Origin: Fructobacillus ficulneus
GTDB taxonomy: Bacteria > Bacillota > Bacilli > Lactobacillales > Lactobacillaceae
Assembly (NCBI RefSeq): GCF_001047075.2
Contig: NZ_DF967986.1
Span: forward strand, 1 to 49,907
Reading direction: 5' to 3'
Length of the DNA: 49,907 bases
Made by a program: the position numbers and the translations under genes. Under the pieces are notes generated by a model. It saw only the letters and a program-made list of their open reading frames with translations, was not told the DNA's origin and did no database searches. Shown here one piece after another: positions 27,683 through 35,619 of this stretch (positions within the stretch are counted from its first letter, which is position 1; every line of letters begins with the position of its first letter).

Positions 27683-27877
27683 AAAAAAATAAGCATGTTC
27701 TAGCTCTGTGGCGGCCCTCTGGTCGCTTTTTTTGTTGCTCTAATAACTTAAAAAGTGCAGAAAAACCTTACATAAAGAAATGCTTCCCTAACTAACAACC
27801 GTGCTTGCGAACACGCCTGTTCAAGTTGTCTAATTGTCAGCCCTGTATAATTATCTTAAAAGCTATTGGGGGATGAC

Positions 27878-28222
27878 ATGAAACAGCGTAATATCATAAG
27901 GCATTACTTCACGGGTTACGGTAAGTGGTCACTAGATGGACTTGAAAACTTAAAGGAAGAGGGGCAAGGCAGTTTTAAAGATCGGTACGCAGAAGAAAAT
28001 TATAATTTTTGGATAGAGGTACACCGTGTTTTTGATGCCTATACAGCCACACTACCCCCAGAAATTGTTAATATGGAGCGTGAGCATTATAGAGAGCGCA
28101 TCCCCTTTGGTCAGTCTTACAACGTTGTAGCTCCTACTGCTGTGATTCAAGAGGTAAACAACGAGTTGAACAGGTTGGCAAAGTCAATCGAACAGCCCGA
28201 GCGGATCAAACAAGTTAGTTAG
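27878..28222 (+). CDS. Hypothetical protein of the element (accessory)
   Basis: 114 residues from ATG 27878 with TTGGGGGATG just upstream; a TTG at 27866 is possible. The protein is soluble and charged, with an aromatic N-terminal part (IIRHYFTGYGKWSLDGLENLKEEG) and a helical C-terminus. I do not recognise it. A TATAAT at 27846-27851 may be its -10. As the first gene after attL, it may be accessory cargo. It is followed by short hairpins (for example TCCGCCA-GAAG-TGGCGGA at 28228). Confidence 0.65.
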   Translation: MKQRNIIRHYFTGYGKWSLDGLENLKEEGQGSFKDRYAEENYNFWIEVHRVFDAYTATLPPEIVNMEREHYRERIPFGQSYNVVAPTAVIQEVNNELNRLAKSIEQPERIKQVS

Positions 28223-28365
28223 TTATCTCCGCCAGAAGTGGCGGAATGCCTGTAGTACTGATTTGGTACTTGAGAAGTGTGGGCATATTTCTAAGGTCGT
28301 GAAATGCGACCCCATACTATTGTTTTAGTATTCTGGTAGAATTATATATACCCATGGGAGGACAT

Positions 28366-28728
28366 ATGATATATTTAGTAAATATTTTTAGCACTTTGGT
28401 TGCGTTAGAATTTTTTTATATTATGTATTTAGAAACATTTGCTACTGAATCAAAAGAGACCGCGCGGGTTTTTAATTTATCGAGTGAGATATTAGCAGAT
28501 AAAAATTTGCAAACGTTATTTAAAAATCAAGGAGTCTACAATGGTCTGATTGGTGTGGGAATTCTATACGCTGTTCTTTTTATGCCAGAAATGCTGTTAC
28601 CGATCATGATTTATATCGTCTTAGTAGCACTGTATGGCAGCCTATCGAGTGGGAATAAGACTCTCGTTTTTAAACAGTCAGGGTTAGCTATGTTAACGAT
28701 TCTATTAATACTGTTAGAACACCTTTAA
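28366..28728 (+). CDS. DUF1304-like small membrane protein
   Basis: 120 residues with four membrane helices (about 4-22, 52-68, 73-92, 103-119). The segment LFKNQGVYNGLIGVGILYAVLF matches the DUF1304 pattern of an NQG-YN motif leading into a helix. I start at ATG 28366, with GGGAGG seven bases upstream; the in-frame ATG at 28354 contains that ribosome site. Function unknown. Such genes are usually chromosomal, so here it is probably cargo on the element. Confidence 0.75.
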   Translation: MIYLVNIFSTLVALEFFYIMYLETFATESKETARVFNLSSEILADKNLQTLFKNQGVYNGLIGVGILYAVLFMPEMLLPIMIYIVLVALYGSLSSGNKTLVFKQSGLAMLTILLILLEHL

Positions 28729-29010
28729 GGCGATTTGTGCTTTTTTTAAAGTAAATCATCTTTTTAGACCTGACATAACGAAACGTTATGCCAGCTTATC
28801 TTTTCTTGTCACATGGTCAAACTCTCGACAGAAGTGTCGAAAAAGAAAAATCTAGCATGTTCGCCACGATTGGCGAAAATAGAAATTGTTCCCACTTAAC
28901 AACATCACATATAGGTGCTGTTGTGAGATCATCCCCACATAAAAAGGCAGGGTGTGCTTACATCCACGCCCTGAAAGAAAAAGCCTTACTCAATCGAGTA
29001 GGGCTATTTT
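28729..29010. other. Non-coding stretch with consecutive short hairpins
   Basis: No credible gene. Six inverted repeats of different sequence follow each other: CATAACG-AAA-CGTTATG (28774), CGACA-GAAG-TGTCG (28827), TTCGCCA-CGAT-TGGCGAA (28860), ACAACATCAC/GTGCTGTTGT (28900-28926), CAGGGTGTG/CCACGCCCTG (about 28950-28975), and AGCCTTACTC-AATC-GAGTAGGGCT plus T run (28982-29010), the last a terminator. Either a structured RNA or a protein-binding DNA region. Confidence 0.55.
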
Positions 29011-29022
29011 TGTGCTTAATTA

Positions 29023-29624
29023 TGCCAACAAATGCCAACATCTAGAACCTGACAAAACTTGACATAAAAACCTATGCTTACAACCTAATAAAACCTAATA
29101 TGTGTTATTACTAAAACTTGTCAAAACATGACATTAAAACCTGTGAAAACCTGTCATTAAAAATGCTATCAAAAGCTATCATTTATGTGAGTAAAAGTAA
29201 GTATTTTATACCAACTAATACCATCATTTTATCCCAACATTTTCCAACATTTAACCTTAACAATTCTTAACATTTATTCCAGTATTTTCCAGTGTGAACC
29301 TTAGCATTTCTTAGCATGTAATTGCAGTGTTTTGTAGTATATGAAGGCCAATATATAGCCATCCAGATCAGTGAATAAAGGCCGTTAAAAGCGTTGCAAC
29401 GTTGCAGAAAGTGTTGCAACCTTTTTGGGGGATGGTTGCAAAAGGTTGCATAAAAAAAGTTACACAAGGTTACACCCAAAAAGTTACATAGTTACAGGCT
29501 TTAAAACTTGGTTTAAGCGCCCTTATTGTGGGAATGGTTGCTAGTAATTACTAGTATTTGCAGGATATAAAATGTTAGTAAATGTCAGTATTTTAAACCC
29601 AAATAATCCTAGCAATTCCTAGCA
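29023..29624 (+). repeat. Array of degenerate paired decamers, about 23-bp period
   Basis: At least 16 units, each two copies of a short word exactly 10 bp apart. Examples: TGCCAACA (29023/29033), TGACA (29050/29060), ACCTAATA (29083/29093), GCTATCA (29165/29175), CTTAACA (29256/29266), TTCCAGT (29277/29287), CTTAGCAT (29300/29310), GGTTGCA (29434/29444), GTTACAC (29459/29469), TCCTAGCA (29607/29617). The word changes from unit to unit but the pair agrees. From 29118 to 29338 units recur every 22-25 bp. The region is A/T-rich and has no gene. Confidence 0.8.
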
Positions 29625-29956
29625 TTTTTCAGTATAGGGCTATGAATAAGGCGCAAAGGTGTGCACACAAAAATAAAAAAAGGGTGCACCCGAAAAGGTC
29701 ACAAAAAAGTCACAAGGTCACACCTTTATATTCTGTTCAAAAAGTCGAAAAGGGGTTTGATTGTAAACACATAGCAAAATAAAAAGCACTCACACAAATG
29801 TGAATGCTGAATGAGTAGACGAGTGGGAGACTATTGTAGGTGTGCCTACATTTGTAATTATTCCATCCCCATTAGTGGCAACTTACAGGCGTAGGTGTGC
29901 CTACGGGTTAAAAATAGTCATTCAATAAAAGGCATAATGCCTTACAACTTTCTATA
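29625..29956. other. Non-coding stretch with inverted repeats
   Basis: No gene. It has loose GTGCAC and GTCAC repeats (29661-29721), then AGCACTCACA-CAAA-TGTGAATGCT (29786), two copies of the hairpin GTAGG-TGTG-CCTAC (about 29837 and 29891), and AGGCAT-A-ATGCCT (about 29930). It continues the repeat-rich left part of the element. Confidence 0.5.
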
Positions 29957-30142
29957 TTAGCTCATATGGATAGCGTTTATAAGCAGGATAATAGCGCCTA
30001 AAATAAAAATCAAAGAACCCCAGATGATTTGAGTGATGACACTTTTATCGCCAAAGTAGAGCCGTAACAGTGGTGCAATGCTACCAAAAATAAGGATAAT
30101 GATACCAATAAATACGAGTGCCAATCCAATAAGTGCAATCAT
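29957..30142 (-). CDS. Small two-helix membrane protein of the element
   Basis: 61 residues, almost entirely two membrane helices (about 2-24 and 36-58) joined by LRLYFGDKSVITQ. AAGGAG seven bases before the ATG supports translation. It is downstream of the CI-like repressor on the same strand, so it may be expressed in the integrated state. Lysogeny-expressed small membrane proteins in phages often block superinfection; that role is only a guess. Confidence 0.6.
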   Translation of the reverse strand: MIALIGLALVFIGIIILIFGSIAPLLRLYFGDKSVITQIIWGSLIFILGAIILLINAIHMS

Positions 30143-30183
30143 TTTTTTCTCCTTGAATATTTAAAATAGGTTTTTCAACGTGT

Positions 30184-30207
30184 AAGCCCCATAGCGGGCT
30201 TTTTTTA
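30184..30207 (+). terminator. Plus-strand terminator at the end of the repressor gene
   Basis: AAGCCC-CATAGC-GGGCTT followed by T on the plus strand, so it would stop plus-strand transcripts entering the repressor gene antisense. Confidence 0.6.
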
Positions 30208-30846
30208 TTTGTTTTGTTTTTCAAGATACTCTAGCACTTCTGAAAAGGCTTTTATCATTTCAGGCTTAAAGGTCTCATCATCAAAAACCTCTCCATCTGT
30301 GATAGCTAAATTAAGATACTCATTGATGAATGCAAGGTTGTTCAATGTTGTTTCATCCCCATTAGATAGTAGTGATAAAACTGAAACAACATACATATTT
30401 TCAACTAGAGATAATTCATCATTATTAACTCTTGCCACTAATTTTTTTGCCTGTTTTCTTGATCTTGCACTGTAAGAAATACGGGCTTTTTCTGTGGCAT
30501 CCTTTATGGGTTTCATGGTGTTTTCGATAATATTTTTGAGCACATTTTGAGTGTTAAAACTTGGAAAAATATTATTTATCATAGCGTTAAAATCTGCCGG
30601 TGTTTTAGGCTCTGGATATATGGCTGTTGTATCTTTAGTGATATCAACAATATCTAATCCCTGTAAAAAATCAACATCTACATGGAAAAAGTCAGCGAGT
30701 TTTTGCCATACTTCATGCTTACCCGTTTTAACTACTCCAGTTTCATATCTAGAAAGGGTGGCATATGTAACACCTAATTTTTCGGACAATTGTTTAAGTG
30801 TTAGTCCTTCTTCTTCTCTTAGTTCTCTGATTCTGTTTTTTTCCAA
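30205..30846 (-). CDS. CI-like repressor, XRE family
   Basis: 213 residues. The N-terminal XRE helix-turn-helix (residues 4-58) reads IRELREEEGLTLKQLSEKLG then VTYATLSRYETG. The rest is mostly charged helix with no peptidase-like LexA/S24 motif, so de-repression would not be by classical RecA-stimulated autocleavage. Divergent from the Cro-like gene with three similar operators between, which is the standard immunity switch. The Rha-type gene or a helper-phage protein might relieve repression. Confidence 0.85.
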   Translation of the reverse strand: MEKNRIRELREEEGLTLKQLSEKLGVTYATLSRYETGVVKTGKHEVWQKLADFFHVDVDFLQGLDIVDITKDTTAIYPEPKTPADFNAMINNIFPSFNTQNVLKNIIENTMKPIKDATEKARISYSARSRKQAKKLVARVNNDELSLVENMYVVSVLSLLSNGDETTLNNLAFINEYLNLAITDGEVFDDETFKPEMIKAFSEVLEYLEKQNK

Positions 30847-30888
30847 TGTAATAACTCCTACTGTTTGTCTACAAGAATAATAACATTA

Positions 30889-30980
30889 TTTACGAAAAAC
30901 GAAAATAAATATTAAAAAATATTGACTTTACAAAAAACGTAAAGTAAGATTAGTTTTGTTGATTTACATAAAACGTAAAG
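30889..30980. promoter_or_regulatory. Divergent switch: three operators and the early promoter
   Basis: Three related sites: TTTACGAAAAACGAAAA (30889), CTTTACAAAAAACGTAAAG (30926) and ATTTACATAAAACGTAAAG (30962). The early rightward promoter is TTGACT (30922-30927), 17-base spacer, TAAGAT (30945-30950). The second operator covers its -35 and spacer, the third lies around +12, and the first lies toward the repressor gene. Confidence 0.8.
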
Positions 30981-30992
30981 ATGGAGGAACGG

Positions 30993-31187
30993 ATGAAAGT
31001 TTTAACGAAAAACTTTGTTGACGCCTTGACAGTTAAACAGGCACGAGAGCGCCTAAACTATGGGCAGTTAGCAGAAAAGACTGGAGTTAATAGCGTGACT
31101 ATCTCACGAATTATTAACCGCAAGGTAGACACAGCACAAGAACGTACGTTCGATAAGTTAAACGATTGGTTGCTTAAGGAGGTGTAA
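30993..31187 (+). CDS. Cro-like XRE-family regulator
   Basis: 64 residues from ATG 30993 with GGAGG in front; the ATG at 30981 contains that ribosome site. A bare helix-turn-helix domain: RERLNYGQLAEKTGVNSVTI followed by SRIINRK. First gene of the rightward operon and directly behind operator 3. By position and size it is the Cro counterpart of the CI-like repressor. Confidence 0.8.
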   Translation: MKVLTKNFVDALTVKQARERLNYGQLAEKTGVNSVTISRIINRKVDTAQERTFDKLNDWLLKEV

Positions 31188-31190
31188 GCA

Positions 31191-31394
31191 ATGGACCAAC
31201 ACACGACATCACAGACCGTCACAGAGTGGCCTAGGTGGCTCAATTTGAAAGACGGGGCCAAGTATGCAGGCTGTTCCGTGAATACGTTCCGCAGGCACTT
31301 GGTGGCCACAGGAAGAGTGACCGCACACTTAACCGACTTTGGTAATAGGTACGACAGGGACGAAATCAGCCAGGCTATTGAAAACTGGTATTAA
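31191..31394 (+). CDS. Excisionase-like winged-helix protein
   Basis: 67 residues: WLNLKDGAKYAGCSVNTFRRHL, a MerR/Xis-type (HTH_17) start where a single helix-turn-helix reads a target, then FGNRYDRDEISQAIENWY, the usual wing and helix end. Such proteins direct integrases toward excision. Ribosome site AAGGAGG lies inside the cro stop region, so it is co-translated. The 10-bp TCAAGAG triplets near both element ends are candidate binding sites. Confidence 0.7.
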   Translation: MDQHTTSQTVTEWPRWLNLKDGAKYAGCSVNTFRRHLVATGRVTAHLTDFGNRYDRDEISQAIENWY

Positions 31395-31403
31395 GGGGGA
31401 TGT

Positions 31404-31529
31404 ATGCAACTTTGGAATATTTTTACAACGCTGGTTACAGTCACATGTATAGCAGTAGTGGCCCTAGAAATCGGCTTTGAATTGGGACGACAAGACAAAA
31501 AGGGGCGGGATCACAATGGGCAACAATGA
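31404..31529 (+). CDS. Short membrane peptide
   Basis: 41 residues from ATG 31404 (AAGGGGGATGT upstream): one membrane helix (about 4-25) followed by a short charged tail (RQDKKGRDHNGQQ). Good ribosome site and tight packing support it, but the size leaves doubt. Function unknown. Confidence 0.5.
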   Translation: MQLWNIFTTLVTVTCIAVVALEIGFELGRQDKKGRDHNGQQ

Positions 31530-31605
31530 GTACAGCAAAGAAGTTTTTAGCTCTGTCATGTATTTAAAGGAGAATATGCAGTATGGAAGAGTTGGTATTT
31601 TTTAA
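31516..31605 (+). CDS. Possible 29-residue peptide overlapping the Rha gene
   Basis: ATG 31516 opens a 29-codon frame that overlaps the preceding peptide by 14 bases and the Rha gene start by 23. The ribosome site is weak. It may be a coupling or leader frame, or chance. Confidence 0.25.
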   Translation: MGNNEYSKEVFSSVMYLKENMQYGRVGIF

Positions 31606-32212
31606 AGGAATTGGAGCTAAAGCAAAGCTTTACACTACAACCGAAGTAATCGCTGAATATACAGGCATTAAATATAAGTCAGTGTATGAGTCAGTGCGAA
31701 ATAATCAAGATGATCTAAAAGAGTTGGGGGTATTACCATTTGAAATGGTAGTACCTCAAAAAGGCACGGTAGGGGGACAACCTAAAAAGGTTTACCAACT
31801 TAATGAGCCACAAGCTACCCTGCTAATCACTTACCTCCGAAACACACCGCAGGTAAAGAAGTTTAAAAAGGCATTGGTCAAGGCTTTTTACAGCATGAAG
31901 CAGGAACTAGATCAGGCAAAGTTAAGCCGAGAACTTAACAAGCGGGCCAATATTAGCCTAGCCGAAACGATTAAGGAAGAGCTACCCAATGACCCACACG
32001 CTTACAGCAATTACCACCAACTAGCCTATAAGTATGTAACGGGCATGACACCCAAGCAACTCAAAAAGGCTAAGGGTGTGAACAAACCAGAAGAGGCGCT
32101 AGACAACAGTCAGAAGGAGCGCCTGGAGCGAGCAAAACAAAATATTGCCCTGTTTATTATGGATGGCAACGAATACCAAGACATCAAAGCAAAGTTGTTT
32201 GCTGATATTTAG
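31583..32212 (+). CDS. Rha-family phage regulatory protein
   Basis: 209 residues. The N-terminal Rha-type domain has YTTTEVIAEYTGIKYKSVYE and the diagnostic KVYQLNEPQATLLITYLRNT followed by a charged helix. A helical C-terminal domain (about 120-209) contains YHQLAYKYVTGMTPKQLKKA and may set specificity. Rha proteins regulate lambdoid-type phages and satellites, often as antirepressors. AAGGAG precedes the ATG by ten bases. Confidence 0.8.
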   Translation: MEELVFFKGIGAKAKLYTTTEVIAEYTGIKYKSVYESVRNNQDDLKELGVLPFEMVVPQKGTVGGQPKKVYQLNEPQATLLITYLRNTPQVKKFKKALVKAFYSMKQELDQAKLSRELNKRANISLAETIKEELPNDPHAYSNYHQLAYKYVTGMTPKQLKKAKGVNKPEEALDNSQKERLERAKQNIALFIMDGNEYQDIKAKLFADI

Positions 32213-32230
32213 GAAAGGAGAGCCAAAAGC

Positions 32231-32602
32231 ATGAAAAAAGGCACAAAAAAGCACCCCCTGCAAGTTTGGCGACTAGATGGGGATGACTTGAAACAAACGC
32301 CTTTTAATACGGCTATTTGGCTATATTTTAACATGAAACCAACAGCAACTAAAACAGATATGTTACTGCTTTTAAATAACTATACAGATTCGGTAGACTC
32401 TCGCAGTATCAGAATAAACATTCTAATTAATCATATTGAAAGGATAGTAAGTAACATTGAGGAAATCGAGTTAAATGAATATTTGAGTGGTCGGATCAGT
32501 GAGCTAAATGAAACTATTTTCTTTGTTCAATCTGAAATGGACGCACTAGATAACCAAACTAAGAGCGTTGGCGAGGCAATAGCAATAGGAGGCAGTAAAT
32601 GA
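32231..32602 (+). CDS. Hypothetical protein of the replication operon
   Basis: 123 residues, helical: a basic start (MKKGTKKHPLQVWRLDGDDL) and a likely coiled coil from about 55 to 110. GAAAGGAG upstream of ATG. It overlaps the next gene by four bases (ATGA). Not recognised. Its place just before the wHTH and prim-pol genes suggests an accessory replication or regulatory role. Confidence 0.65.
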   Translation: MKKGTKKHPLQVWRLDGDDLKQTPFNTAIWLYFNMKPTATKTDMLLLLNNYTDSVDSRSIRINILINHIERIVSNIEEIELNEYLSGRISELNETIFFVQSEMDALDNQTKSVGEAIAIGGSK

Positions 32603-32922
32603 CTAACGTAAGACACCAGGACCAATTAACAGCACGGGAGAAGGCTGTATATATGGCCTTACCTTTTGGGCAAGAGAACGCTATTAAAGTACATGCCTTA
32701 GCTAAAAAGGTTGGCATTCCAGTAAGAAGGTTGTACAGCATTTTAAGCCACCTATCTGAACAGGGCTATTTGGTTGGTAGTCTCCGCAATCAACAGGGCG
32801 GAGTGTACAGAATTGTTAATAGTGACGAGTATTTTTATACCCTGAACATGCTCCGCAACAATGCTAAGAGCTATGAAAGGCGAGTGAACGGGCTAGAACA
32901 ACACAGGGAGCGTTTTGAATGA
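32599..32922 (+). CDS. Winged-helix DNA-binding protein
   Basis: 107 residues. A MarR/ArsR-like winged helix spans about 12-75: TAREKAVYMALPFGQENAI, then LAKKVGIPVRRLYSILSHLSEQG and the wing LVGSLRNQQGGVYRIV. A charged helical tail follows. Coupled by ATGA overlaps to its neighbours on both sides. Direct coupling to prim-pol suggests an origin-binding initiator or a replication control factor. It could instead be a plain regulator. Confidence 0.6.
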   Translation: MTNVRHQDQLTAREKAVYMALPFGQENAIKVHALAKKVGIPVRRLYSILSHLSEQGYLVGSLRNQQGGVYRIVNSDEYFYTLNMLRNNAKSYERRVNGLEQHRERFE

Positions 32923-33737
32923 ATGAAGACCAAGCTACCAAAATAAAGGCCCTCATGAAGATGGGCGCTTATATCTACATTGCTCAACCCAATACTAAAT
33001 ACAACAAAGAAGAGGGCGGACATAAAAACAGCTTCAATCACTGGGAAGATTTAGAAGAGTGGCTGGCATGGCATCCCCAATATGAGGGCGGAAATATTGG
33101 CATTGATTTAGATCGGTCGCCCTTTGTGGTTGTTGATGTGGACCAACACAGTGCCAACGGTTTACAGAGCTTAAAAGATTATTTAAAACGTCAGCAGGTT
33201 TCCCCTGAGGTTATCTCGGCAACATACTTAGAAAAGACTGCAGGAGGTGGTTGGCACGTTTTTTATACTGACACAGCCAATCAGTCCAAAACAAGACAAA
33301 TAAACGCTGTGGACGGTTTAGACGTGTTAAATAGTGGCGGTGTTATTGTTTCGCCCTCTGTTATTGATGGAAATGATTATAAAGCGGTTACGGACTTAAA
33401 CACGATACAAGAAAGGCCGAACTGGGTGGACAAGATTGGTCAAACTCAAACCAGTAAGCACCTTGGAAACAGACAAGCTAAGTACAGCATAGCCGAACGG
33501 TGGAACATGGTGGCTAATGGTTTTACCACAGGCCAACGCAATGACCAGGCTACTAGTCTGATTGGTTGGGTTCTCTCTTCTCATGTTGCCCCAGCGGTTG
33601 CCTTTAATGTGGCCATGGCAGTCAATCAACAAAGCCCCGAACCTCTCAGCTATGGCGAACTTGAAAAGGTCTATATGAGCGTGTTAAAGCGTGAAATCAA
33701 GCGGGCCAAGAATAGGGGGCGAGTAATTGGCGACTGA
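32919..33737 (+). CDS. Bifunctional DNA primase/polymerase (prim-pol)
   Basis: 272 residues, archaeo-eukaryotic primase fold. Catalytic DxD in VVVDVDQHSANG (D73, D75), the GGGWHVFY motif with H113, and a GGVIVSPSVI strand. The C-terminal part (from about 205) is a small helical domain. It makes primers and extends them at the element's own origin. It overlaps the SF3 helicase gene by 11 bases, so the two are translated together as a split primase-helicase. Confidence 0.85.
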   Translation: MNEDQATKIKALMKMGAYIYIAQPNTKYNKEEGGHKNSFNHWEDLEEWLAWHPQYEGGNIGIDLDRSPFVVVDVDQHSANGLQSLKDYLKRQQVSPEVISATYLEKTAGGGWHVFYTDTANQSKTRQINAVDGLDVLNSGGVIVSPSVIDGNDYKAVTDLNTIQERPNWVDKIGQTQTSKHLGNRQAKYSIAERWNMVANGFTTGQRNDQATSLIGWVLSSHVAPAVAFNVAMAVNQQSPEPLSYGELEKVYMSVLKREIKRAKNRGRVIGD

Positions 33738-35157
33738 AAAAGAACAGCTAGAACAGGTATTTGCTGACACTGTGGCCCAAAAGGTCGACTGGGTTCAATA
33801 TAACCAAGATGGGAAAGCCGTTGGGGTCAAATATGTAGAGTTAGCAGACCTTATTATAAAAGAACATCCTTTTTTGGCCGTTCCGTTTGGGGATGAGCTA
33901 ACCTATTACAGTTATAACGGTGTTAGCTGGGATAAAGTGACAAAAGCTAGAGCTAAAGAGCAGACAGAGCGGTATGCCTTTGACTATTTGAAATCAGCAG
34001 ACGTCTACAGACCCAGAAGGATGCAAGATGTGGCCAAAACAGTGCTGGTAAATGGGCAACAGGATCATAATCCCTTCACTGACCAAAATACTGACCGAGT
34101 GGCCTTTAAGAATGGCACTTATATGCTTGATAGTGGCGAAATGAGGCCGAACGGTCCAAAAGATTATTTAATAAATGGCCACCAGATTGAGGCACAACCA
34201 GGGAAAGCATCCCCCAATATTAATGCTTGGGGTTCATACTTGTTTGGACCGTCATGGCAGTATGTTAAAGAGGTGCTAGGGTATGCTTTTATTCCTGAAC
34301 AGACTACCTTTAACACCATCACAATTCTGTTAGATGAGACGGGTGGCAGTGGCAAAAGCTACTTTGTTGAAAAGATTGTTAGGCCCTTGATTGGTCAAAA
34401 TAATATCACAGCTAAAGACATTGATACCCTGACAGGTAGCAACGGTAAAAGTAACCGCTTTGGCACTTTTGACCTCATCAACAAGCTAGCAAATATCCAC
34501 TTAGATATTCCTGATACACGGATTGACATGCCCGACACGCTTAAAACGTTATCGGGTGGGGATGTTGTGGAGGTTGAGGGAAAGGGGACAAACTCGGTCA
34601 GTGTGAAGCTATATGCTCTTTTGATTTTCGCTAGTAATAACAAACCTAAAATAGCAGTTAGCTCCGCCTTGTTACAGCGTATGCACCTTGTGCCTGTGGT
34701 TGCTCCCAAGGTTCGGGACAATCCTCAAGAGGCCAGAGCACGGGCAAGCCTATGGAATGAAGAAAAGGCTGTAAAGGAGCTAGGTGGCTTTGCTATAGAG
34801 TGCATTGAGGCCTTTAAGCAAGCGAAAGCCCAAGGGCGTTTGAGTGTTAATGATGAGATTGAGGAAGTTACAAAGGATTGGGCGACTAGTCAAGATTTGG
34901 TAGCCACTTTCTTGTTAGAAGCTAAGAAAGAAATGCCAGAAGGTTACACGGGTGGAATATCCAAACAGGTAGCCTTTGCACGTTATCGAGAATGGCTGAT
35001 AGATAACGGCATAGAATCCAAAATAAATAAGAAGAGTTTTGGAACAGTTTTGGAACAAAAAGGCTTTTTATCCATAAAAACACGCAATCACCCAGAAGGT
35101 GACAACTCTGGAAACGTAGCAAGTTGGCTAGGTTTAGACCTTGAAAAGTACAATTAG
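33727..35157 (+). CDS. SF3-type replicative helicase (D5/P4-like)
   Basis: 476 residues. D5-N-like domain, then SF3 helicase core: Walker A LLDETGGSGKSYF (K210), Walker B region LANIHLDIPDT, motif C LLIFASNNKP, and a C-terminal winged-helix-like end. TTG start 33727 with AGGGGGCG upstream; the frame has no better start. With prim-pol it forms the replication module typical of satellites and some plasmids. Confidence 0.88.
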   Translation: MATEKEQLEQVFADTVAQKVDWVQYNQDGKAVGVKYVELADLIIKEHPFLAVPFGDELTYYSYNGVSWDKVTKARAKEQTERYAFDYLKSADVYRPRRMQDVAKTVLVNGQQDHNPFTDQNTDRVAFKNGTYMLDSGEMRPNGPKDYLINGHQIEAQPGKASPNINAWGSYLFGPSWQYVKEVLGYAFIPEQTTFNTITILLDETGGSGKSYFVEKIVRPLIGQNNITAKDIDTLTGSNGKSNRFGTFDLINKLANIHLDIPDTRIDMPDTLKTLSGGDVVEVEGKGTNSVSVKLYALLIFASNNKPKIAVSSALLQRMHLVPVVAPKVRDNPQEARARASLWNEEKAVKELGGFAIECIEAFKQAKAQGRLSVNDEIEEVTKDWATSQDLVATFLLEAKKEMPEGYTGGISKQVAFARYREWLIDNGIESKINKKSFGTVLEQKGFLSIKTRNHPEGDNSGNVASWLGLDLEKYN

Positions 35158-35194
35158 CCCCATTTTTTAGTGTTTTTGTTCCATTAACAAAACG

Positions 35195-35219
35195 TCAAGA
35201 GCAGTCAAGAGTAGTCACG
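35195..35219 (+). repeat. Right-hand TCAAGAG triplet 1
   Basis: TCAAGAG 35195, TCAAGAG 35205, TCACG 35215: the same 10-bp-spaced triplet as near attL. Confidence 0.65.
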
Positions 35220-35527
35220 GTTCCAATCGGGTTCTAAAACTGAAATTCTCAAAACCATTGAGGCTCTAAGGTTTATATATATTTTGTTCCATTTGTTCCA
35301 GTGTTTAGGTACTTGGTGAAAGTTGCAAAGAGAAAAAGAAGAAGTAAATACGTAAAAATACTCTATATATAGTAGGGCAGTATGGCGGAAAAGTGGGGCA
35401 TTTTGGAACAAAATAGGCATAACGCTTACAGCCACAAGGGTTACATCGTTTTTAGTTTTGGAACATAAAACGGAACACAACAACTAAAAAAGAACATTGT
35501 GCAAAAGGTAAAACGGTGGCAAAATAG

Positions 35528-35577
35528 GGGGCGTGGTAGTCAAGAGTAATCAAGAGCTATCACGCCCTTTTTAATTT
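35528..35577 (+). terminator. Terminator whose loop carries TCAAGAG triplet 2
   Basis: GGGCGTGGTAG pairs with CTATCACGCCC (one wobble), followed by five T. TCAAGAG 35540 and TCAAGAG 35550 fill the loop and TCACG 35560 is in the 3' arm. It ends the replication operon before int, and a protein bound to the triplet could affect it. Confidence 0.6.
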
Positions 35578-35619
35578 TGCTTGACCTTTAAGGAGCTAGA
35601 ACGGTCGGAGAGGCAAAAG

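Larger units (their letters stand above)
35158..35619. other. Origin-like intergenic region of the element
   Basis: 462 bases without a gene, directly after the helicase. Three GTTCCA motifs (35178, 35286, 35295) face three GGAAC motifs in inverse orientation (35405, 35460, 35472) across a very AT-rich centre (TTTATATATATTTTG around 35271, CTCTATATATAG around 35361). Satellite and plasmid origins often lie next to rep with iterons around an AT-rich melting zone, so this is the best origin candidate. Confidence 0.5.

Noticed and set aside
28788-29045. 85-codon frame on the plus strand
   Set aside because: It lacks a ribosome site and runs through six hairpins, including a terminator.
29267-29479. 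70-codon minus-strand frame
   Set aside because: It is formed by the paired-decamer repeats and has no start signal.
29023-29624. CRISPR array
   Set aside because: CRISPR repeats are identical copies of about 25-40 bp with unique spacers. Here only short, changing words recur in pairs and no cas gene is present.
35205-35483. 92-codon minus-strand frame in the origin-like region
   Set aside because: No ribosome site; it covers the GTTCCA/GGAAC repeats and AT-rich core.
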